A DNA stretch of 64,000 nt from Streptomyces griseoincarnatus. GTDB taxonomy: Bacteria > Actinomycetota > Actinomycetes > Streptomycetales > Streptomycetaceae. The notes beneath the pieces were generated by a model. The model was not told where the DNA came from. It searched no databases and worked only from the letters and a program-made list of their open reading frames with translations. The stretch's first letter is position 1, and the number at the start of each line of letters is the position of its first letter. Below, piece by piece: positions 48,346-59,473 of the stretch. The DNA is taken from positions 434,001 to 498,000 of the forward strand of contig BMTH01000001.1 of assembly GCA_014649575.1 (NCBI GenBank), read 5' to 3'. Both the position numbers and the translations under genes were made by a program.

Positions 48346-48532
48346 GCACGAGACGCCGAGGCCGGCATGGCCGTCGTGTCCCGCCGCGGGGCGTGCCGCC
48401 GCCTGCTTCGGCGCGGCTCCGCGTCGGCCCGGACGCGGGTGCCCCCGCTCGGCACGCGATGGCCGGAGCACGGGGTGTGCGCCCCCCGGACAGGGCGTCG
48501 CGGAGCCCAGGACCGTGAGGTGAAGGCGCTCG

Positions 48533-49450
48533 TCACTCGTCCCAGGACTCCTCCTCGTCGGGCGGGAGCAGGCCCTCCAGGCGGTCCGGGTCCGCCAGGA
48601 TGTAGAGGGCCGTGATGCGCCCGTCGTGGACCGTGGCCGTCAGGACCGAGCCGACACGGCCGTCGACCACGCTGACCAGGCCGGGGGCGCCGTTGACCAG
48701 AACCATGCGGGCGGTCGCGTTGTAGCGGGAGAACAGCATCGCCGACTCCGCGACACGCTGCGCGCCCCGGAGCCGCTTGGAGCCTGCCACGCCCCGGACC
48801 AGCGCGCCCGCGTCCGCGCGCAGCACCACGTCGGGGTGGAGCACGGCGAGCAGTGCCTCGAAGTCGCCGGTGCGCGCGGCGGCGCGGAACGCGTCGAGGG
48901 CCTGCCGCTGCCGCGCCGTGTCCGGGTCGGACGGCGGGGCCGAGTCGCGGACTCGGCGGCGGGCCCGGCCGGCGAGCTGACGGGTCGCGGCCGGGGTGCG
49001 CTCCACCACCGCGGCGATGTCGTCGAACGGCACGGCGAACATGTCGTGCAGCACGAACGCCAGCCGCTCGTCGGGGTTGAGGGTCTCCATCACGACCAGC
49101 AGGGCGATGCCCACCGAATCGGCCTCCAGCGCCTCCTGCTCCGGGTCGACCCGGGACAGCGGCCGGAGCACCGGGTCCGGGACGAACGTGTCGTCCATCG
49201 GCTGCTCCCGGCGTGCCGTGCGCGAGCGCAGCAGATCCAGACAGATGCGGCCGGTGACCGTGGTGAGCCAGCCGCCCAGGTTGTCGATCTCGCCGGGCTC
49301 CACGCGGCCCAGCCGCAGCCACGCCTCCTGCACGGCGTCCTCCGCCTCGGCGAGCGAGCCGAGCATGCGGTAGGCGACCGCCCTGAGGTGGGCGCGGTGC
49401 TCCTCGAAGCTCCGCGCGAGCCGTTCCTCGTCTCCCCCCACGGCGCTCAC
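48533..49450 (-). CDS. ECF sigma factor with C-terminal SnoaL-like domain (SigJ/ECF41 type)
   Basis: GTG 49450 overlaps the PIG-L stop (GTGA). The 305-residue protein has sigma region 2 (~10-80, [36 protein letters not shown]), region 4 (~115-165, [19 protein letters not shown]) and a SnoaL/NTF2-like extension (~185-290) with [18 protein letters not shown]. In this group the extension replaces a classical anti-sigma factor and controls activity from within. Targets usually lie next door, so the coupled PIG-L gene or genes beyond may be under its control. Confidence 0.92.
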   Translation of the reverse strand: MSAVGGDEERLARSFEEHRAHLRAVAYRMLGSLAEAEDAVQEAWLRLGRVEPGEIDNLGGWLTTVTGRICLDLLRSRTARREQPMDDTFVPDPVLRPLSRVDPEQEALEADSVGIALLVVMETLNPDERLAFVLHDMFAVPFDDIAAVVERTPAATRQLAGRARRRVRDSAPPSDPDTARQRQALDAFRAAARTGDFEALLAVLHPDVVLRADAGALVRGVAGSKRLRGAQRVAESAMLFSRYNATARMVLVNGAPGLVSVVDGRVGSVLTATVHDGRITALYILADPDRLEGLLPPDEEESWDE

Positions 49451-50190
49451 CTCGGGAACAGCTCGAAGGCGACCGCCGGACGGTTCCCGAACCGCTTCCC
49501 CGTCTCCTCGGCGAAGCCCGTCAGCAGCGTGCGCGCGTACGTCTGCGGGTCCTCGTCGGTGAGCGCCTCGATGTAGGTGCGGTGCTCCAGCAGGGAACGC
49601 ACCGCCCGCTCCAGTCCGGCGGTCGCGTCCACCGCGTGGGTGGGCGAGCTCGAACCGGCGACCGCCACCCAGCGCACGCCGTCCCAGGGTTCGAGGCCCT
49701 GGTCGGTCAGCTCCGGGAAGATCCAGCGGTTGCCGGCGTCCCCGGCCGCGTCGAGCGTGGCCCGGCCGACGGCCACGTGGTCCGGGGTGTTCCACGCGGT
49801 GCCGCCCCAGGTGTCCCGGTGGTTCAGGGTGATCACCAGCTCCGGCCGGTACCGGCGGATCGCCGCCGCGATGTCCCGGCGCAGGGCGGGGCCGTACTCG
49901 ATCACCCCGTCCGCGTGGTCGAGGAAGGCGACCTCGGACACGCCCACCACGGCCGCGCTCGCCCGCTGTTCGAGCTCCCGGAGCGGTCCGCACCTGGCCG
50001 GCTCCAGCGTGTCGATGCCCGCCTCGCCGCGGGTCGCCAGCACGTAGGAGACCTCGCGGCCCGCGTCGGTCCAGACCGCGATCGCCGCCGCGCAGCCGTA
50101 CTCCAGGTCGTCGGGGTGGGCGACGACGGCCAGCGCGCGCTGCCAGTCGTCGGGCATGGGTCGGAGTTGACTGTTCGTCGGCTCGGTCAT
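49447..50190 (-). CDS. PIG-L family N-acetylglucosaminyl-type deacetylase
   Basis: ATG 50190 has CGGAG upstream; the frame is open beyond. The 247-residue protein has the zinc motif [14 protein letters not shown] (HPDD) and the third ligand His in [14 protein letters not shown], with the active-site LNHRDTWGG between. PIG-L enzymes remove acetyl groups from N-acetylglucosamine conjugates, including mycothiol and antibiotic intermediates. It is translationally coupled to an ECF sigma gene. This is not obviously MshB or Mca, both of which differ in length. Confidence 0.9.
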   Translation of the reverse strand: MTEPTNSQLRPMPDDWQRALAVVAHPDDLEYGCAAAIAVWTDAGREVSYVLATRGEAGIDTLEPARCGPLRELEQRASAAVVGVSEVAFLDHADGVIEYGPALRRDIAAAIRRYRPELVITLNHRDTWGGTAWNTPDHVAVGRATLDAAGDAGNRWIFPELTDQGLEPWDGVRWVAVAGSSSPTHAVDATAGLERAVRSLLEHRTYIEALTDEDPQTYARTLLTGFAEETGKRFGNRPAVAFELFPR

Positions 50191-50252
50191 GCTCCGCAGG
50201 TTAACCCCCGCCACCGACAGTGCACGGGGCGCGCGGTCAGGCGTCGTCGCGG

Positions 50253-51554
50253 TCAGACCTCGTCGCGGGCGAGGGCGAGCAGACGGTCCAGGACGCGAGG
50301 GCCTCCGGTGCGGACGCCGTCGTGCTCGAACTCGTCGGTGACCCAGGTGCGCAGGCCGTGGACCGCCCGGGCGGTGGCCAGGGAGTGCGCGGTGTCGACG
50401 TACATGTCGTCGTGGTAGACGGCCGCCGCGGCCGGGACCTCGTTGGCGGCCAGGCGGGCCGGGTCGTACAGCGGGGTCCAGTCCGTGCGGGCGGCGAGGA
50501 GTTCCGCGGTCTCGCGCAGGGGACGCAGCGCCGGGTCGCAGTCGAACATCCAGGGGTGGACCGTCTCGCCGGTGAACAGCACGGGCTCCTCGCCCGCGAG
50601 CGCCTTGGCCGCGTCGAACTGCGGGAACTCGGACCGGACCCGCTCGGCGGACCAGGCGGTGGGGCGGGCGTCCTGGGCGTAGATCGCCTCGTGGAGCAGC
50701 GCGTAGAGGGGGTGTCCGGCGAAGGACAGCAGGGCCTGCGCCTGCTCCTGGAAGGCGTCGGAGAGCCGCGGGCCGGAGGGGGTGGGGACGAAGGCGTCCT
50801 CGAGGAGGTAGTGCAGGCGGTGGCTGCCGTCGCCGCTGCCGAGCATCAGGCCGAGGGACTGGAACGCCTCGACGGTGAACCGGTAGCCGTTCGGCAGGAC
50901 CACGTCGTGGGTGAGGAGGTGGTCGGCGATGCGGCGGGCGCGCTCGACGTCCCGCGGGTAGCGGGCGTAGTGGGCGGCGACCTTGCGCTCGATGCGCGGG
51001 TAGGCGGCCCGGTAGACGTCGTCGGCGTGCGCGTCGAGGGAGGGCAGGCCGCCGGTGATCAGCGCGGTGTCCAGTCCCTCGGGGGCCATGGAGAGGTAGG
51101 CGACGGTGCAGAAGCCGCCGAAGCTCTGGCCGAGCACGGTCCAGCGGGCGCCGCCGGTGACCTGCGGGCGGATGACCTCGCAGTCCCGGACGATCGAGTC
51201 GGAGCGGAAGCGGGTGAGGTGGTCGGCCTGCTCGGCGGGGCCGCCGCGCAGCGGGAGCGTCTGCCGGTTGGCGGGGGTGGAGGCGCCGGTTCCGCGCTGG
51301 TCGAGGAGGAGGACCCGGTAGTCCTCCAGGGCGCGGCCGAGCCAGGCCGGCTTGCCGACGAAACGGTTCGCCCCGAACCCCGGGCCGCCCTGGAGGTACA
51401 GCAGCCAGGGCAGGTCCCGGTCGGCCTTGTCCCGGGCGACGACCTCGCGCGCGTACAGCTCGATCGTCTCCCCCGAGGGGTTGTCGTGATCGAGGGGCAC
51501 GGTGAACCGGCGGTCGGTGAGGACCACTCCGGGCTGGCGGTAGGTGTCGGTCAA
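50253..51554 (-). CDS. Proline iminopeptidase-like alpha/beta hydrolase
   Basis: The start is TTG 51554, with GGGAG 5 nt upstream. The 433-residue protein has the oxyanion motif [12 protein letters not shown] (GGPG, typical of proline iminopeptidases), the nucleophile elbow GQSFGGF and a distal Asp/His region ([16 protein letters not shown]). The length and the inserted cap domain match the larger S33 peptidases of Streptomyces. No signal peptide is present, so it acts in the cytoplasm on short peptides or similar amides. Confidence 0.9.
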   Translation of the reverse strand: MTDTYRQPGVVLTDRRFTVPLDHDNPSGETIELYAREVVARDKADRDLPWLLYLQGGPGFGANRFVGKPAWLGRALEDYRVLLLDQRGTGASTPANRQTLPLRGGPAEQADHLTRFRSDSIVRDCEVIRPQVTGGARWTVLGQSFGGFCTVAYLSMAPEGLDTALITGGLPSLDAHADDVYRAAYPRIERKVAAHYARYPRDVERARRIADHLLTHDVVLPNGYRFTVEAFQSLGLMLGSGDGSHRLHYLLEDAFVPTPSGPRLSDAFQEQAQALLSFAGHPLYALLHEAIYAQDARPTAWSAERVRSEFPQFDAAKALAGEEPVLFTGETVHPWMFDCDPALRPLRETAELLAARTDWTPLYDPARLAANEVPAAAAVYHDDMYVDTAHSLATARAVHGLRTWVTDEFEHDGVRTGGPRVLDRLLALARDEV

Positions 51555-51655
51555 CGGGACTCCCGGGACGAACGGATTGTCGGGCCGCGACCCAGTTCAG
51601 CACATGTTCCTGCGGCCAACGACCCCGGGATCATGAAAAAGTTCCTGAATGCCGG

Positions 51656-52675
51656 TCAACGCGCCGACAGGCTGGAGCGCCGTACGACCAGCTCCGGGGC
51701 GAGCACGACGCGACGGTGCTCGTGCGGGGCGCCGGTGTCCTCGGTCTCCTCCAGCAGCAGTTCGGCGGCCAGCGCGCCCATGGTGACGGCGGGCTGCCGC
51801 ACGGAGGTGAGCGGCACGGCCGCCGCGGCGGCGAACTCGATGTCGTCGTAGCCGACGATGGCGAGGTCGTCGGGGACGCCGACACCCGCCGCGTACATCG
51901 CCTGGAGCACGCCGAGGGCGAGCAGGTCGTTGGCGCAGAACGCGGCGGTGGGGCGGTGGGCCAGGCCGAGGAGACGGGCGCCGGCGTCGCGTCCGGCGGC
52001 GACGTCGAGCCGCTCGGTGGGCAGCTCGTGCAGGCTGTCCGGGCCTAGCCCGGCCTCGGCGAGGGCGTCGAGGGCGCCGGTACGACGGTCCCGGACCTGG
52101 TTGAGTCCGGGCGGGCCGCTGACGTACGCGATGGAGCGGTGCCCGGCGTCGACCAGGTGCCGCACGGCCAGTGCGCCGCCGGCCACGTCGTCGACGGAGA
52201 CGGAGCACTCCGTGGTGCCCTCGGCGACCCGGTCGACCAGCACGAAGGGAATGCCGTGGCGGCGGAACGCCTCGATGTTGCGGCCGCTGGCGTCGGCGGG
52301 GGTGAGCAGCACGCCGCGTACCCGCTGTTCGGCGAAGAGGGACAGGTACTCGGCCTCCTCGCTCGGGCTCTGGGCGCTGTTGCAGACCATGACGCCGAGG
52401 CCGGCCTGGCGTGCGGCCCGCTCGGCGCCGCGCGCCACGTCGACGAAGAAGGGGTTGCCCATGTCGAGGACGAGCAGGCCCATGATGCGGCTGCGTCCGG
52501 CGCGCAGCTGGCGGGCGGACTCGCTGCGGACGTAACCGAGCCGGTCGATGGCGGACAGCACCCGGGCGCGGGTCTCGGCGGCGACCGTGTCCGGACGGTT
52601 GATCACGTTGGAGACGGTGCCGACGGAGACTCCGGCGACGCGGGCGACGTCCTTGATACCCACCGACTGGGCCAT
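51656..52675 (-). CDS. LacI-family repressor, probable rhamnose regulator
   Basis: ATG 52675 starts a 339-residue protein. The N-terminal helix-turn-helix and hinge read IKDVARVAGVSVGTVSNVIN and LGYVRSESARQLRAGRS; the rest is a periplasmic-binding-protein-like effector domain (RIMGLLVLDMGNPFF, VDDVAGGALAVRHLVDAGH, VGYDDIEFAA). It lies downstream of the mutarotase gene, separated by a terminator. Matching operator candidates at 57982 and 58148 are of the LacI type, making this their likely owner with rhamnose or a derivative as inducer. Confidence 0.9.
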   Translation of the reverse strand: MAQSVGIKDVARVAGVSVGTVSNVINRPDTVAAETRARVLSAIDRLGYVRSESARQLRAGRSRIMGLLVLDMGNPFFVDVARGAERAARQAGLGVMVCNSAQSPSEEAEYLSLFAEQRVRGVLLTPADASGRNIEAFRRHGIPFVLVDRVAEGTTECSVSVDDVAGGALAVRHLVDAGHRSIAYVSGPPGLNQVRDRRTGALDALAEAGLGPDSLHELPTERLDVAAGRDAGARLLGLAHRPTAAFCANDLLALGVLQAMYAAGVGVPDDLAIVGYDDIEFAAAAAVPLTSVRQPAVTMGALAAELLLEETEDTGAPHEHRRVVLAPELVVRRSSLSAR

Positions 52676-52756
52676 CGGACAGGGACCTCCAGGGACACGG
52701 GGAGACGGGGGCGGCGCGGGCGGGCCCTCACACTACCCGCACGTCCGGCCCTTTTC

Positions 52757-52783
52757 GGTCACGGGCCGGGCGGGCCCGTGACC
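52757..52783 (-). terminator. Terminator after the rhamnose uptake operon
   Basis: GGTCACGGGCC (52757-52767) pairs perfectly with GGCCCGTGACC (52773-52783) around a 5-nt loop, directly after the mutarotase stop. It separates the operon from the lacI-type gene. Confidence 0.75.
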
Positions 52784-52784
52784 G

Positions 52785-53105
52785 TCAGTCGAGGTGGAAG
52801 ACCTCGGTGAGCGGGGTCATCGCCTCGTCGGGCCGGGAGCCGTCGAGGGACTCGAAGAAGGGCGCCATCTCGGTCTGCCAGCGGGCGTTGACCCCGGTGG
52901 CCTCCATGCCGGCCTTCGCCGCCTCGAAGTCGTCGGTCTCCAGGTAACCGACGAGGAGGCCGTCGTCGCGGAGGAAGAGGGAGTAGTTGTGCCAGCCGGT
53001 GGTTGAGAGCGCCTCGCGCATCTCGGGCCACACGGCGGCATGGCGTGCGCGGTACTCGTCGATGCGGTCCTGGCGGACCTTGAGCAGGAAGCAGACGCGT
53101 CGCAC
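52785..53105 (-). CDS. rhaM: L-rhamnose mutarotase
   Basis: The 106-residue product from ATG 53105 matches RhaM throughout: MRRVCFLLKVRQDRIDEY, the active-site HAAVWPEMREAL with His and Glu-Met, NYSLFLRDDGLLVGYLE and MTPLTEVFHLD at the C-terminus, the last being diagnostic. It interconverts alpha and beta L-rhamnose so that the isomerase receives its form. It ends the uptake operon, 33 nt after the binding-protein gene, and a hairpin follows at once. Confidence 0.96.
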   Translation of the reverse strand: MRRVCFLLKVRQDRIDEYRARHAAVWPEMREALSTTGWHNYSLFLRDDGLLVGYLETDDFEAAKAGMEATGVNARWQTEMAPFFESLDGSRPDEAMTPLTEVFHLD

Positions 53106-53138
53106 GGAGGGCCGCCTTCCGGGAAGCAGCTCGAGGGG

Positions 53139-54221
53139 TCAGAAGTCGAACTGGTCGATGTTCTCGGCGTTGAAGACGGTGGGCTTGCCCAGGTTGATCA
53201 CGCCGTCCTTGCCGATCGTGTACTCGCCCATCGGACCGGCCGTGAACGTCTCGCCCTCCTGGCCGGTGATCTGGCCGGAGGCGAGCGCGATCGCGGTGCG
53301 GGCGGCCAGCTCGCCGAGCTTGGCCGGGTCCCACAGCTCGAACGCCTCGACGGTGCCGTTCTTGACGTACGTGCGCATGTCGTTGGGGGTGCCGAGGCCG
53401 GTGAGCTTGACCTTGCCCTTGTACTTGGAGCCGGACAGGTACTGGGCGGCGGCCTTGATGCCGACGGTGGTCGGGGAGATGATCCCCTTCAGGTCCGGGT
53501 ACTCCTGGAGCAGGCCCTGGGTCTGCTGGAAGGACTGCTGCGCGTCGTCGTTGCCGTAGGCGACCTTGACCAGCTTCATGTCCTTGTACCGGGGATCCTC
53601 GAGCTCGTCCTTCATGAACTGGATCCAGGTGTTCTGGTTGGTCGCGGTCTGCGCGGCGGACAGGATCGCGATCTCGCCCTTGTAGCCGATCTGTTCGGCG
53701 AGCAGCTGCACCTCGGTGCGGCCGAGATCCTCGGCGGACGCCTGCGAGACGAAGGCGTCACGGCAGTCGGCCTTGGTGTCGGAGTCGTAGGTGACGACCT
53801 TGATGTCGTTCCTCATGGCCTGCTTGAGCGCGGTGCACAGGGCGCCGGGGTCCTGTGCGGAGACGGCCATCGCGTCGACCTGCTGCTGGGTGAGCGTGTT
53901 GACGTAGGAGACCTGGCCGGCGGTATCGGTGGCGCTGGTGGGGCCGACCTCCTTGAAGGCGGAGCCGAGCTCCTTGACGGCCTTCTCGCCGCCCTTGTCG
54001 GCGGAGGTGAAGTAGGGGTTGTTGACCTGCTTGGGCAGGAAGCCGACGGTGAGGCCCTTCTTGGTGGCGGCGTCCGGGTCGGCCTTGCCGGCGGAGGCGG
54101 CGGCGCCGCCCTCGTTCTTGACGTCCTCCCTGGTGGTGCCGCCGCACGCGGTGGCGGTCAGGGCGAGGGAGGTGACGGCGGCGAGGGCCGCACAGGTACG
54201 GCGGAGGGTTGCTGTGCGCAT
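53139..54221 (-). CDS. rhaS: Rhamnose ABC transporter, substrate-binding lipoprotein
   Basis: ATG 54221 starts a 360-residue precursor with a lipoprotein signal (LTATACGG, Cys near residue 26). The rest is a sugar-binding periplasmic-binding-protein fold (LTVGFLPKQVNNPYFTSADK, VNTLTQQQVDAMAVSAQDPG, ELWDPAKLGELAART, FTAGPMGEYTIG) of the RhaS type. It should sit outside the membrane and hand rhamnose to the two permeases encoded just upstream. The gap to the permease gene is 27 nt. Confidence 0.94.
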   Translation of the reverse strand: MRTATLRRTCAALAAVTSLALTATACGGTTREDVKNEGGAAASAGKADPDAATKKGLTVGFLPKQVNNPYFTSADKGGEKAVKELGSAFKEVGPTSATDTAGQVSYVNTLTQQQVDAMAVSAQDPGALCTALKQAMRNDIKVVTYDSDTKADCRDAFVSQASAEDLGRTEVQLLAEQIGYKGEIAILSAAQTATNQNTWIQFMKDELEDPRYKDMKLVKVAYGNDDAQQSFQQTQGLLQEYPDLKGIISPTTVGIKAAAQYLSGSKYKGKVKLTGLGTPNDMRTYVKNGTVEAFELWDPAKLGELAARTAIALASGQITGQEGETFTAGPMGEYTIGKDGVINLGKPTVFNAENIDQFDF

Positions 54222-54248
54222 GGCGGGTTCCTTGAGGGCGAGGGCGGT

Positions 54249-55257
<1,009 letters not shown>

Positions 55258-55265
<8 letters not shown>

Positions 55266-56298
55266 GGCGGGCGTTCCTCTTCTTCAGGGCGGAGGCCACG
55301 CGCAGCGCGACGATCCGGTCGACCGCGATGGCGAGGACGAGCAGGACGCCGTTGATGGCGAGCACCCACACGGAACTGACGCCGAGGGCGGGCAGCACGC
55401 TGTTGACCGACGTCAGCAGCAGCGCGCCGAGCGCGGCGCCGTAGACGCTCCCCGAGCCGCCGGTGAAGACGACGCCGCCGACCACGACCGCGCTGACGAC
55501 GGTGAGTTCGTAGCCGCTGCCGGTGCCGGAGTCGACGTTGCCGAACCGGGCGAGGTACAGCGCGCCGGCCAGTCCGGCGAGGGCGCCGCAGAAGGTGTAC
55601 GCGGCGAGGATCCGCCTGCGCACCGGGATGCCGGCGAGCCGGGCCGCCTCCGGGTGGGAGCCGAGCGCGTACAGTTCGCGTCCGCCGCCGAAGTGCCGCA
55701 GGTAGTACGCCGTCGCCACCAGCACCGCGAGCGCGATCAGCGCCAGGTGGGGCACCGCGGAGATGCCGCCGGAGCCGAAGCCGACGAACCCGCCGGGGAG
55801 ATCGGCCGCGGTGATCTGACGGGAGCCGACCCAGATGGAGTCGACGCCGCGGATGATGTACAGCGTGCCGAGGGTGACGACGAGGGCGGGCACCTGGCCG
55901 AGGGAGACGAGCAGGCCGTTGAGCAGGCCGAAGCCGATGCCGAGCAGGACGGCGAGGGCCACGGCGACGACCGGGTCGCCGCCGTTCTGGAGGTGCAGGC
56001 CGGCGGCGAAGGCGCTGATGCCGAGGGTGGAGCCGACGGACAGGTCGACGTTGCGGGTGATGACCACCAGGGCCTGGCCGGTGGCGACGAGGACCAGGAT
56101 GGCCGCGTTCAGCAGCAGGTCCTTGATGCCCTGCTCGGACAGGAACTCGCTGTTGCCGGCCTGGGTGACGGCGATCATCCCCAGGAACACGGCCAGGATG
56201 GCGAGTTCGCGCATCTTGAAGACGCGGTCCACCAGCCGGGTGGCGCCGGCCTTCGGCACCTCGGCGACGGGGGCTTCGTCGGGAGCGGTGACCGTCAT
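55258..56298 (-). CDS. rhaP: Rhamnose ABC transporter permease
   Basis: The 346-residue protein from ATG 56298 is an RbsC-like permease: [20 protein letters not shown], the coupling loop [19 protein letters not shown] and [20 protein letters not shown]. It follows the ATPase gene after 124 nt and overlaps the next permease gene. The heterodimeric channel arrangement matches known rhamnose transporters with RhaP and RhaQ; which one is P and which Q is by order only. Confidence 0.92.
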
Positions 56299-56422
56299 GC
56301 CGTGCCCCTTTCGTTCGCTTCTCCGCCCGTGCGGCGCGGAGGTGCGGGCGTCGTGTCCGTCTGCGGGCCGGTGGCCGCAAGCGCTCCCCCACTGCCTGAA
56401 GGGTGTGGGCGGTGCCCCCGTC

Positions 56423-57937
56423 TCACGCGGCCCTCCCGGTGGCTGCGGCCATCACGGTTTCCTCGGTGGCGTCGGAGCGGGGGATCTCGGCGGTGAGCCG
56501 GCCCTCGTGCATCACCAGCACGCGGTCGGCCATGCCGAGGACCTCGGGCAGGTCGGAGGAGATCATCAGGACGGCCACGCCGTCGGCGGCGAGCTGCGAC
56601 AGCAGCCGGTGCACCTCGGCCTTGGTGCCGACGTCGATGCCGCGCGTGGGCTCGTCCACGATCAGCACCTTGGGGCGCGTGGCGAGCCACTTGGCGAGGA
56701 CGACCTTCTGCTGGTTGCCGCCGGACAGCGTGTTCACCGTGTCGGCGATACGGGCGTACTTGACGCGGAGCTTCACGGCCCAGTCGAGGGAGCGGCGGCG
56801 TTCGGCCCCTCGGTCCATCAGCCCGGCCCTCACGGTGACGCCGAGGCCGGTGAGGCCGATGTTGCGCTCGATGGACATGTCCATCACCAGGCCCTGGGCG
56901 CGCCGGTCCTCGGGGACCAGGGCGAGTCCGGCGGCCATCGCGGTGGACGGGGAGCCGTTGGTGAGCCTGCGTCCGTCGACCTCGACCTCGCCGGCGTCCC
57001 GGCGGTCGATGCCGAAGACCGCGCGGGCCACCTCGGTGCGTCCGGCGCCGACCAGTCCGGCGAGCCCCACGATCTCGCCGCGCCGCACCTCGAAGGAGAC
57101 GTCGGTGAAGACGCCCTCTCGGCTGAGGCGACGCACGCTCAGGGCGGTCTCGCCGGGTGTCACGTCCTGCTTGGGGTAGAGCTCGGCCAGGTCGCGGCCG
57201 ACCATACGGCGGACCAGGTCGTCCTCGGTCATCCCGTCGAGGGGTTCGCTCGCGATCCAGGCGCCGTCACGCAGGGTGGTGACCCTCCGGCAGATCTCGA
57301 AGATCTCCTCCAGGCGGTGCGAGACGAACAGGACGACCGCGCCCTGGTCGCGCAGCGCGCGGACGACGCCGAAGAGTCGGGCGACCTCGCTGTTGGTGAG
57401 GGCGGCGGTGGGCTCGTCCATGATCAGGACGCGGGCGTCGAAGGAGAGCGCCTTGGCGATCTCGACGATCTGCTGGTCGGCGATGGACAGTCCGCGGGCG
57501 GGCCGGTCCGGGTCCAGTTCGACGCCGAGCCGCTTCATCAGGGCGGTGGTGGCGTCACGCGTCGCCCGGTGGTCGATCCGGCGCAGGGCGCGGCGGGGCT
57601 GACGGCCCATGAAGATGTTCTCGGCCATCGACAGGTCGGGGAAGAGGGTCGGCTCCTGGTAGATCACGGCGATGCCGGCGTCGCGGGCGTCTCCGGGGCC
57701 GTGGAAGACGACGGGCGCGCCGTCGAGCAGCACCTGGCCGGCGTCCGGCCGGTGCACTCCGGCGAGCGTCTTGATGAGCGTGGACTTGCCGGCTCCGTTC
57801 TCCCCGGCCAGGGCGTGCACCTCCCCGGGGAACAGCTCCAGGGAGACGTCCCGCAGCGCGCGGACCGCGCCGAAGGACTTCGAGATGCCCTTGAGCGCGA
57901 GAACCGGGGCCGGACCCGTGTCGGACGGGTGGGTCAT
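56423..57937 (-). CDS. rhaT: Rhamnose ABC transporter ATPase (two-domain)
   Basis: ATG 57937 has GAGGAGCC upstream. The 504-residue protein has two nucleotide-binding domains as in RbsA/MglA. The first has [23 protein letters not shown] and [12 protein letters not shown]; the second has the weaker Walker [11 protein letters not shown] but a good [15 protein letters not shown] and [14 protein letters not shown], the usual asymmetry of sugar importers. It drives uptake by the two permeases. It is the first gene of the minus-strand operon, divergent from rhaI. Confidence 0.94.
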   Translation of the reverse strand: MTHPSDTGPAPVLALKGISKSFGAVRALRDVSLELFPGEVHALAGENGAGKSTLIKTLAGVHRPDAGQVLLDGAPVVFHGPGDARDAGIAVIYQEPTLFPDLSMAENIFMGRQPRRALRRIDHRATRDATTALMKRLGVELDPDRPARGLSIADQQIVEIAKALSFDARVLIMDEPTAALTNSEVARLFGVVRALRDQGAVVLFVSHRLEEIFEICRRVTTLRDGAWIASEPLDGMTEDDLVRRMVGRDLAELYPKQDVTPGETALSVRRLSREGVFTDVSFEVRRGEIVGLAGLVGAGRTEVARAVFGIDRRDAGEVEVDGRRLTNGSPSTAMAAGLALVPEDRRAQGLVMDMSIERNIGLTGLGVTVRAGLMDRGAERRRSLDWAVKLRVKYARIADTVNTLSGGNQQKVVLAKWLATRPKVLIVDEPTRGIDVGTKAEVHRLLSQLAADGVAVLMISSDLPEVLGMADRVLVMHEGRLTAEIPRSDATEETVMAAATGRAA

Positions 57938-57981
57938 GAGGGCTCCTCGACGACGTCGCCGGGGCGGCCCTGACGACGTCA

Positions 57982-57993
57982 TGAAAGGTTTCA
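57982..57993. promoter_or_regulatory. LacI-type operator candidate, uptake operon side
   Basis: TGAAAGGTTTCA, a perfect 12-bp palindrome, lies 45 nt before the ATPase gene and just downstream of its candidate promoter, where a repressor would block. It resembles the site at 58148. Confidence 0.6.
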
Positions 57994-58007
57994 ACCGGAT
58001 TGCCGGG

Positions 58008-58037
58008 ACGTTAGGCGTGTCCCGCATGTCACGTCAA
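58008..58037 (-). promoter_or_regulatory. Candidate promoter of the rhamnose uptake operon
   Basis: On the minus strand TTGACG (58037-58032), an 18-nt spacer and TAACGT (58013-58008) would start transcription near 58001, a few bases before the 57982 palindrome. Confidence 0.5.
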
Positions 58038-58111
58038 TGGGTCACGGTCGAAAAACTTTCGGCGGGTTCGGGTCACGCCCAGGTCACGGGAGAAGGCGAG
58101 GGTCGGAGGGG

Positions 58112-58140
58112 TTGACACCCCTTCGGGGGGCACCTAGCTT
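58112..58140 (+). promoter_or_regulatory. Promoter of the rhamnose catabolic operon
   Basis: A perfect TTGACA (58112-58117), a 17-nt spacer and TAGCTT (58135-58140) form a strong vegetative promoter, predicting a start near 58147 and a 5' leader of about 53 nt to rhaI. Confidence 0.7.
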
Positions 58141-58147
58141 CGCGTTC

Positions 58148-58159
58148 TGAATCGTTTCA
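58148..58159. promoter_or_regulatory. LacI-type operator candidate, catabolic operon side
   Basis: TGAATCGTTTCA shares the TGAA...TTTCA frame of the site at 57982 and lies exactly at the predicted transcription start of rhaI. Binding here would shut off the operon. Confidence 0.6.
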
Positions 58160-58199
58160 CTCTCTGGTCGTTACGACCTGATGTCACAGGAGCCCTGAC

Positions 58200-59360
58200 G
58201 TGACCGAGCGCGCCGCGGTGAAAGCCGTTCTCAAGACCCAGGCAGTCGAGACGCCGTCGTGGGCGTACGGCAACTCGGGCACCCGGTTCAAGGTGTTCGC
58301 GCAGCAGGGCGTCCCGCGTGATCCGATGGAGAAGCTGGACGACGCGGCCAAGGTGCACGAGTTCACGGGTGTGGCGCCGACCGTGGCGCTGCACATCCCC
58401 TGGGACACGGTCGACGACTACGCGGCGCTGGCCCGGCACGCCGAGGACCGCGGACTGCGGCTCGGCGCGATCAACTCCAACACCTTCCAGGACGACGACT
58501 ACCGGCTCGGCTCCGTCTGCCACCCGGACGCGTCCGTGCGCCGGAAGGCCGTGGACCATCTGCTGGAGTGCGTCGACATCATGGACGCGACCGGGTCGAA
58601 GGACCTCAAGCTGTGGTTCGCGGACGGCACCAACTACCCAGGGCAGGACGACATCCGGGCCCGGCAGGACCGGCTGGCGGAGGCGCTCGCCGAGGTGTAC
58701 GAGCGGCTCGGGGACGACCAGCGGATGCTGCTGGAGTACAAGCTGTTCGAGCCGGCGTTCTACACGACGGACGTCCCCGACTGGGGGACGGCGTACGCGC
58801 ACTGCCTGAGACTGGGGCCGAAGGCACGGGTGGTGGTGGACACGGGGCATCACGCGCCGGGCACGAACATCGAGTTCATCGTGGCGACGCTGCTGCGGGA
58901 GGGGAAGCTCGGAGGGTTCGACTTCAACTCGCGGTTCTACGCCGACGACGACCTGATGGCCGGCGCGGCCGACCCGTTCCAGCTGTTCCGGATCATGTAC
59001 GAGGTGGTCCGCGGCGGCGGGTTGTCGGGGGACGTGGCGTTCATGCTGGACCAGTGCCACAACGTGGAATCGAAGATCCCGGCGATCGTGCGGTCGGTGA
59101 TGAACGTGCAGGAGGCCACCGCCAAGGCGCTGTTGGTCGACCGGGACGCGTTGGGGGCGGCGCAGCGGGCCGGGGACGTGCTCGGCGCCAACGCCGTGTT
59201 GATGGACGCGTTCAGTACGGACGTGCGTCCGCTTCTTCGGGAGGTGCGGGAGGAGATGGGGCTGGATCCCGATCCCATGGCGGCGTACGCGCGGTCGGGG
59301 TGGGCCGAGAAGATCGTGGCCGAGCGGGTGGGGGGTGAGCAGGCGGGCTGGGGGGCGTAG
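58200..59360 (+). CDS. rhaI: L-rhamnose isomerase
   Basis: GTG 58200 follows AGGAGCCCTGAC. The 386-residue TIM-barrel enzyme is of the RhaI type (Pseudomonas/actinobacterial), not E. coli RhaA. Metal ligands can be placed in LLEYKLFEPAFY (Glu), VVDTGHHAPGTN (Asp, His) and DFNSRFYADDD (Asp). It converts L-rhamnose to L-rhamnulose in the cytoplasm. It is the first gene of the catabolic operon and is divergent from the uptake genes. Confidence 0.95.
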   Translation: MTERAAVKAVLKTQAVETPSWAYGNSGTRFKVFAQQGVPRDPMEKLDDAAKVHEFTGVAPTVALHIPWDTVDDYAALARHAEDRGLRLGAINSNTFQDDDYRLGSVCHPDASVRRKAVDHLLECVDIMDATGSKDLKLWFADGTNYPGQDDIRARQDRLAEALAEVYERLGDDQRMLLEYKLFEPAFYTTDVPDWGTAYAHCLRLGPKARVVVDTGHHAPGTNIEFIVATLLREGKLGGFDFNSRFYADDDLMAGAADPFQLFRIMYEVVRGGGLSGDVAFMLDQCHNVESKIPAIVRSVMNVQEATAKALLVDRDALGAAQRAGDVLGANAVLMDAFSTDVRPLLREVREEMGLDPDPMAAYARSGWAEKIVAERVGGEQAGWGA

Positions 59361-59412
59361 GCGTCTGCCGGGTTCCTGTTTCGTCACCGGGCGCGGGTGC
59401 GTCGTGGTTGAG

Positions 59413-59434
59413 CGCGCAGTTCCCCGCGCCCCTG
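59413..59434 (+). repeat. Streptomyces dispersed repeat (GCGCAGTTCCCCGCGCCCCT type)
   Basis: The sequence CGCGCAGTTCCCCGCGCCCC lies in the 113-nt gap after rhaI. It is, as I recall, one of the commonest intergenic words in Streptomyces. With GGGCGCGG at 59389-59396 it can form an 8-bp stem, so it may weaken read-through from rhaI to the next gene. Confidence 0.5.
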
Positions 59435-59473
59435 AGGACCTGTGCTCACCCTTCTTCACAAGGACTGGTTGTC

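Noticed and set aside
48346..48532. Possible small gene between the P450 and sigma-factor genes
   Set aside because: The open frame there (from 48367) runs antisense into the sigma gene and has no coding character.
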